A stretch of 6,131 nt of DNA from Chloroflexota bacterium. Its GTDB lineage: Bacteria > Chloroflexota > Chloroflexia > Thermomicrobiales > UBA6265. Below, one piece after another: positions 5,248 to 6,131 of the stretch. Location of the stretch: the NCBI GenBank assembly GCA_023424355.1, contig JAFAEA010000307.1, positions 1 through 6,131 on the forward strand, read 5' to 3'. Position 1 is the first letter of the stretch, and the number at the start of each line of letters is the position of its first letter. A model generated the notes under the pieces. That model was not told the origin of the DNA. It saw nothing but the letters and a program-made list of their open reading frames with translations, and did not search any database. The position numbers and the translations under genes are program-made.

Positions 5248-6131
5248 ATGGAAATTGAAAACGAGATTCAGGGCAACACGCCTCGGCGCGTTGTGGTGAC
5301 GGGCGTCGGAGTGCTGAGCGCTCTCGGCAACACCGCTGAAAACAACTGGCAGGCAGCCATCGCCGGTACCAGCGGAATCGCGCCAATCACCCTGTTCGAT
5401 GCCAGTGAATATCCCACCACATTTGCCGGCGAGGTGAAGGGGTTCGATGCCACCGAAGTCCTCGGTCGCAAGGATGCCCGCAAGCATGATCGCTTCAGTC
5501 AGTTGGCCGTTGCCGCCACTCGTCAGGCGGTGGAGGATTCCGGCCTGGATATCGGCCCAATCGCCGAGCGCGTTGGCGTGCTCATCGGTACCGGAGTCGG
5601 TGGAGTGGGCGCGTTCGAGACCGGGACGGAAAATCTGCTCAATGGCGGACAAAGACGGGTATCGCCGTTCTTCGTTCCGATGATTCTGGCGAATATGGCC
5701 AGCGGCAATGTGGCGATCGATATCGGCGCGAAAGGTCCAAACTTTGCACCAGTGAGTGCTTGCGCCGCGAGTGCTCACGCGATCGGCGAGGCAACTCGCA
5801 TGATTCGCCTTGGAATTGCCGATGCAATGATCGCAGGTGGTGCAGAAGCTCCTGTCACCCGCATGGGCGTGGCGGGATTCAGTTCCATGGGCGCCCTCAG
5901 CACTCGTAATGACGATCCGAAGGCTGCCAGCCGTCCATTCGATGGAGGACGCGATGGCTTCGTGCTCGCCGAAGGCGCTGCAAGTTTGGTGTTGGAATCG
6001 CTGGATCATGCCATCGCCCGTGGTGCGAACATCCTGGGCGAGGTGATCGGTTATGGACTTTCGGATGATGCCAACCACATGGTGCAGCCATCGCCAGAAG
6101 GCGAGGGCGCAGCCAGAGCGATGGCGATGGC
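5248..6131 (+). CDS. fabF: Beta-ketoacyl-ACP synthase II (KAS II), N-terminal part (3' end outside window)
   Basis: The frame is open from ATG 5248 to the window end (294 codons plus two bases; the full protein is normally about 410-420). RRVVVTGVGVLSALGN (13-28) is the standard FabF opening, followed by KHDRFSQLAVAATRQAVEDSGL and GVLIGTGVGGVGAFE. The catalytic nucleophile is Cys172 in VSACAASAHAIGEA, and AGGAEAPVTRMGVAGFSSMGALS and the SRPFDGGRDGFVLAEGA block follow. The two catalytic His residues and the active-site Lys lie beyond the window. The enzyme condenses malonyl-ACP with a growing acyl-ACP in type II fatty acid synthesis in the cytoplasm. The start is supported by AGAGGA 11 nt upstream. 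It begins its own transcription unit, divergent from holA, with no acyl carrier protein gene immediately upstream. A polyketide-type KAS is possible in principle, but the motifs read as primary-metabolism FabF. Confidence 0.93.
   Translation, partial: MEIENEIQGNTPRRVVVTGVGVLSALGNTAENNWQAAIAGTSGIAPITLFDASEYPTTFAGEVKGFDATEVLGRKDARKHDRFSQLAVAATRQAVEDSGLDIGPIAERVGVLIGTGVGGVGAFETGTENLLNGGQRRVSPFFVPMILANMASGNVAIDIGAKGPNFAPVSACAASAHAIGEATRMIRLGIADAMIAGGAEAPVTRMGVAGFSSMGALSTRNDDPKAASRPFDGGRDGFVLAEGAASLVLESLDHAIARGANILGEVIGYGLSDDANHMVQPSPEGEGAARAMAM

Noticed and set aside
5224..6078. 284-codon minus-strand open frame opposite fabF
   Set aside because: It is antisense to fabF, which has full motif support. 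The product looks like a reverse-strand shadow, rich in His, Gly and Arg, without family features.

Overview
The window reads as an ordinary chromosomal segment from a bacterium of moderate GC content (my estimate is mid-fifties percent). It uses clear Shine-Dalgarno sites, GTG and TTG starts, and sigma-70-like promoters. Protein style and the rpsT/holA adjacency suggest an actinobacterium or a Chloroflexota-type lineage. That is an inference from memory; the phylum cannot be fixed from this sequence alone.

Layout. Positions 1-598 (+) hold the C-terminal part of a YdcF/DUF218-family membrane protein whose start lies before the window. A 12-helix MFS transporter follows at 715-1914 (+). After a 114-nt gap comes an AbgB-like M20D amidohydrolase at 2029-3383 (+), which is split by a single-base frameshift near position 2550. 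Then comes rpsT (ribosomal protein bS20, TTG start, 3539-3808, +), with a good promoter, a 5' leader and a strong intrinsic terminator (3831-3870). Convergent to it is holA (DNA polymerase III delta subunit, 3890-4918, -). A 329-nt divergent intergenic region (4919-5247) separates holA from fabF (beta-ketoacyl-ACP synthase II, 5248 to beyond the window end, +). That gap carries a convincing minus-strand promoter for holA, a weaker -10 for fabF, and several short inverted repeats.

How the genes relate. The transporter and amidohydrolase may form a peripheral uptake-and-hydrolysis pair for an N-acylated amino acid or p-aminobenzoyl-glutamate-like substrate. This rests only on neighbourhood, and the hydrolase is broken as sequenced. 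rpsT (translation), holA (replication clamp loading) and fabF (fatty acid elongation) are unrelated housekeeping genes, each apparently with its own promoter. No mobile element, CRISPR array, tRNA or rRNA was seen. I found no convincing undescribed system. The points most worth a second look are the amidohydrolase frameshift, the structured holA and fabF leaders, and the rpsT control region.
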